A DNA stretch of 21,359 nt. Source: ARS1285 sp038045965. Its GTDB lineage: Archaea > Nanobdellota > Nanobdellia > Pacearchaeales > GW2011-AR1. A program made the position numbers and the translations under genes. The stretch lies in the NCBI GenBank assembly GCA_038045965.1, contig JBBSXD010000022.1, positions 1 to 21,359 on the forward strand, read 5' to 3'. The notes beneath the pieces were generated by a model. It searched no databases. It was not told the origin of the DNA and saw nothing but the letters and a program-made list of their open reading frames with translations. Each line of letters begins with the position of its first letter. The first letter of the stretch is position 1. This document shows positions 21,321 to 21,359 of the stretch, piece by piece.

Positions 21321-21359
21321 TTTCTGTGAAAATGACAAGCTTAAAAATCAAAAGATTTT

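Noticed and set aside
20925..21338. A longer Hjc starting at TTG 21338
   Set aside because: The ATG at 21320 gives the catalytic residues at family-typical positions and has a TATA-like box at the right distance.

Overview
The window looks like chromosomal DNA of a small-genome DPANN archaeon, most likely in the Woesearchaeota/Pacearchaeota (Nanobdellota) group. The evidence is an archaeal sliding clamp (PCNA), a one-chain archaeo-eukaryotic primase, an archaeal Holliday junction resolvase (Hjc), very AT-rich DNA, TATA-like boxes about 26 bp upstream of most first-gene ATGs (so many transcripts are probably leaderless), and many Cys-rich secreted proteins paired with short proteins that start with a KRSQV-type membrane anchor. 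No tRNA, rRNA or CRISPR array was seen.

Region 1 (1-11924, all minus strand) is a surface-protein region. It has three tandem modules, each with a single-pass anchored protein (10979-11785, 5759-6568, 66-800) followed immediately, with overlap or a 1-nt gap, by a gene for a large or signal-peptide-bearing secreted protein (7456-10977; 4083-5762 plus 1909-4083; and one running off the left edge). The 1173-residue protein of the first module matches the two separate proteins of the second module joined end to end, so a gene fission or fusion has occurred. A 49-residue ribbon-helix-helix regulator (11775-11924) heads the first module. An MntA-HepT toxin-antitoxin pair (6622-7423) sits between modules 1 and 2. 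A second HEPN/MNT pair (797-1830), whose MNT protein carries a winged helix, is coupled by 4-bp overlaps to the third module and has a duplicated palindromic operator in front of it.

Region 2 (12074-15779) holds two small unknown genes, a RelE/RelB-type pair, then pcna and the primase gene as a divergent replication pair. The RelBE pair lies between the real pcna 3' end and a 30-nt second copy of that 3' end which differs only by synonymous changes, as expected of an insertion at the end of pcna. The primase carries a PriL-like C-terminal domain in which the expected iron-sulfur cysteines are not seen. Just after the primase lies a truncated end of an insertion sequence.

Region 3 (15869-21359) holds two more signal-peptide/single-TM surface proteins that share a juxtamembrane Cys motif, a MazF toxin interrupted by an in-frame amber codon with its antitoxin, a conserved unknown protein, another membrane-anchored secreted protein, and Hjc.

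Taken together, the left half builds cell-surface structures under several local DNA-binding regulators and nucleotidyltransferase/toxin switches. The right half mixes core replication and recombination genes with mobile and addiction elements.
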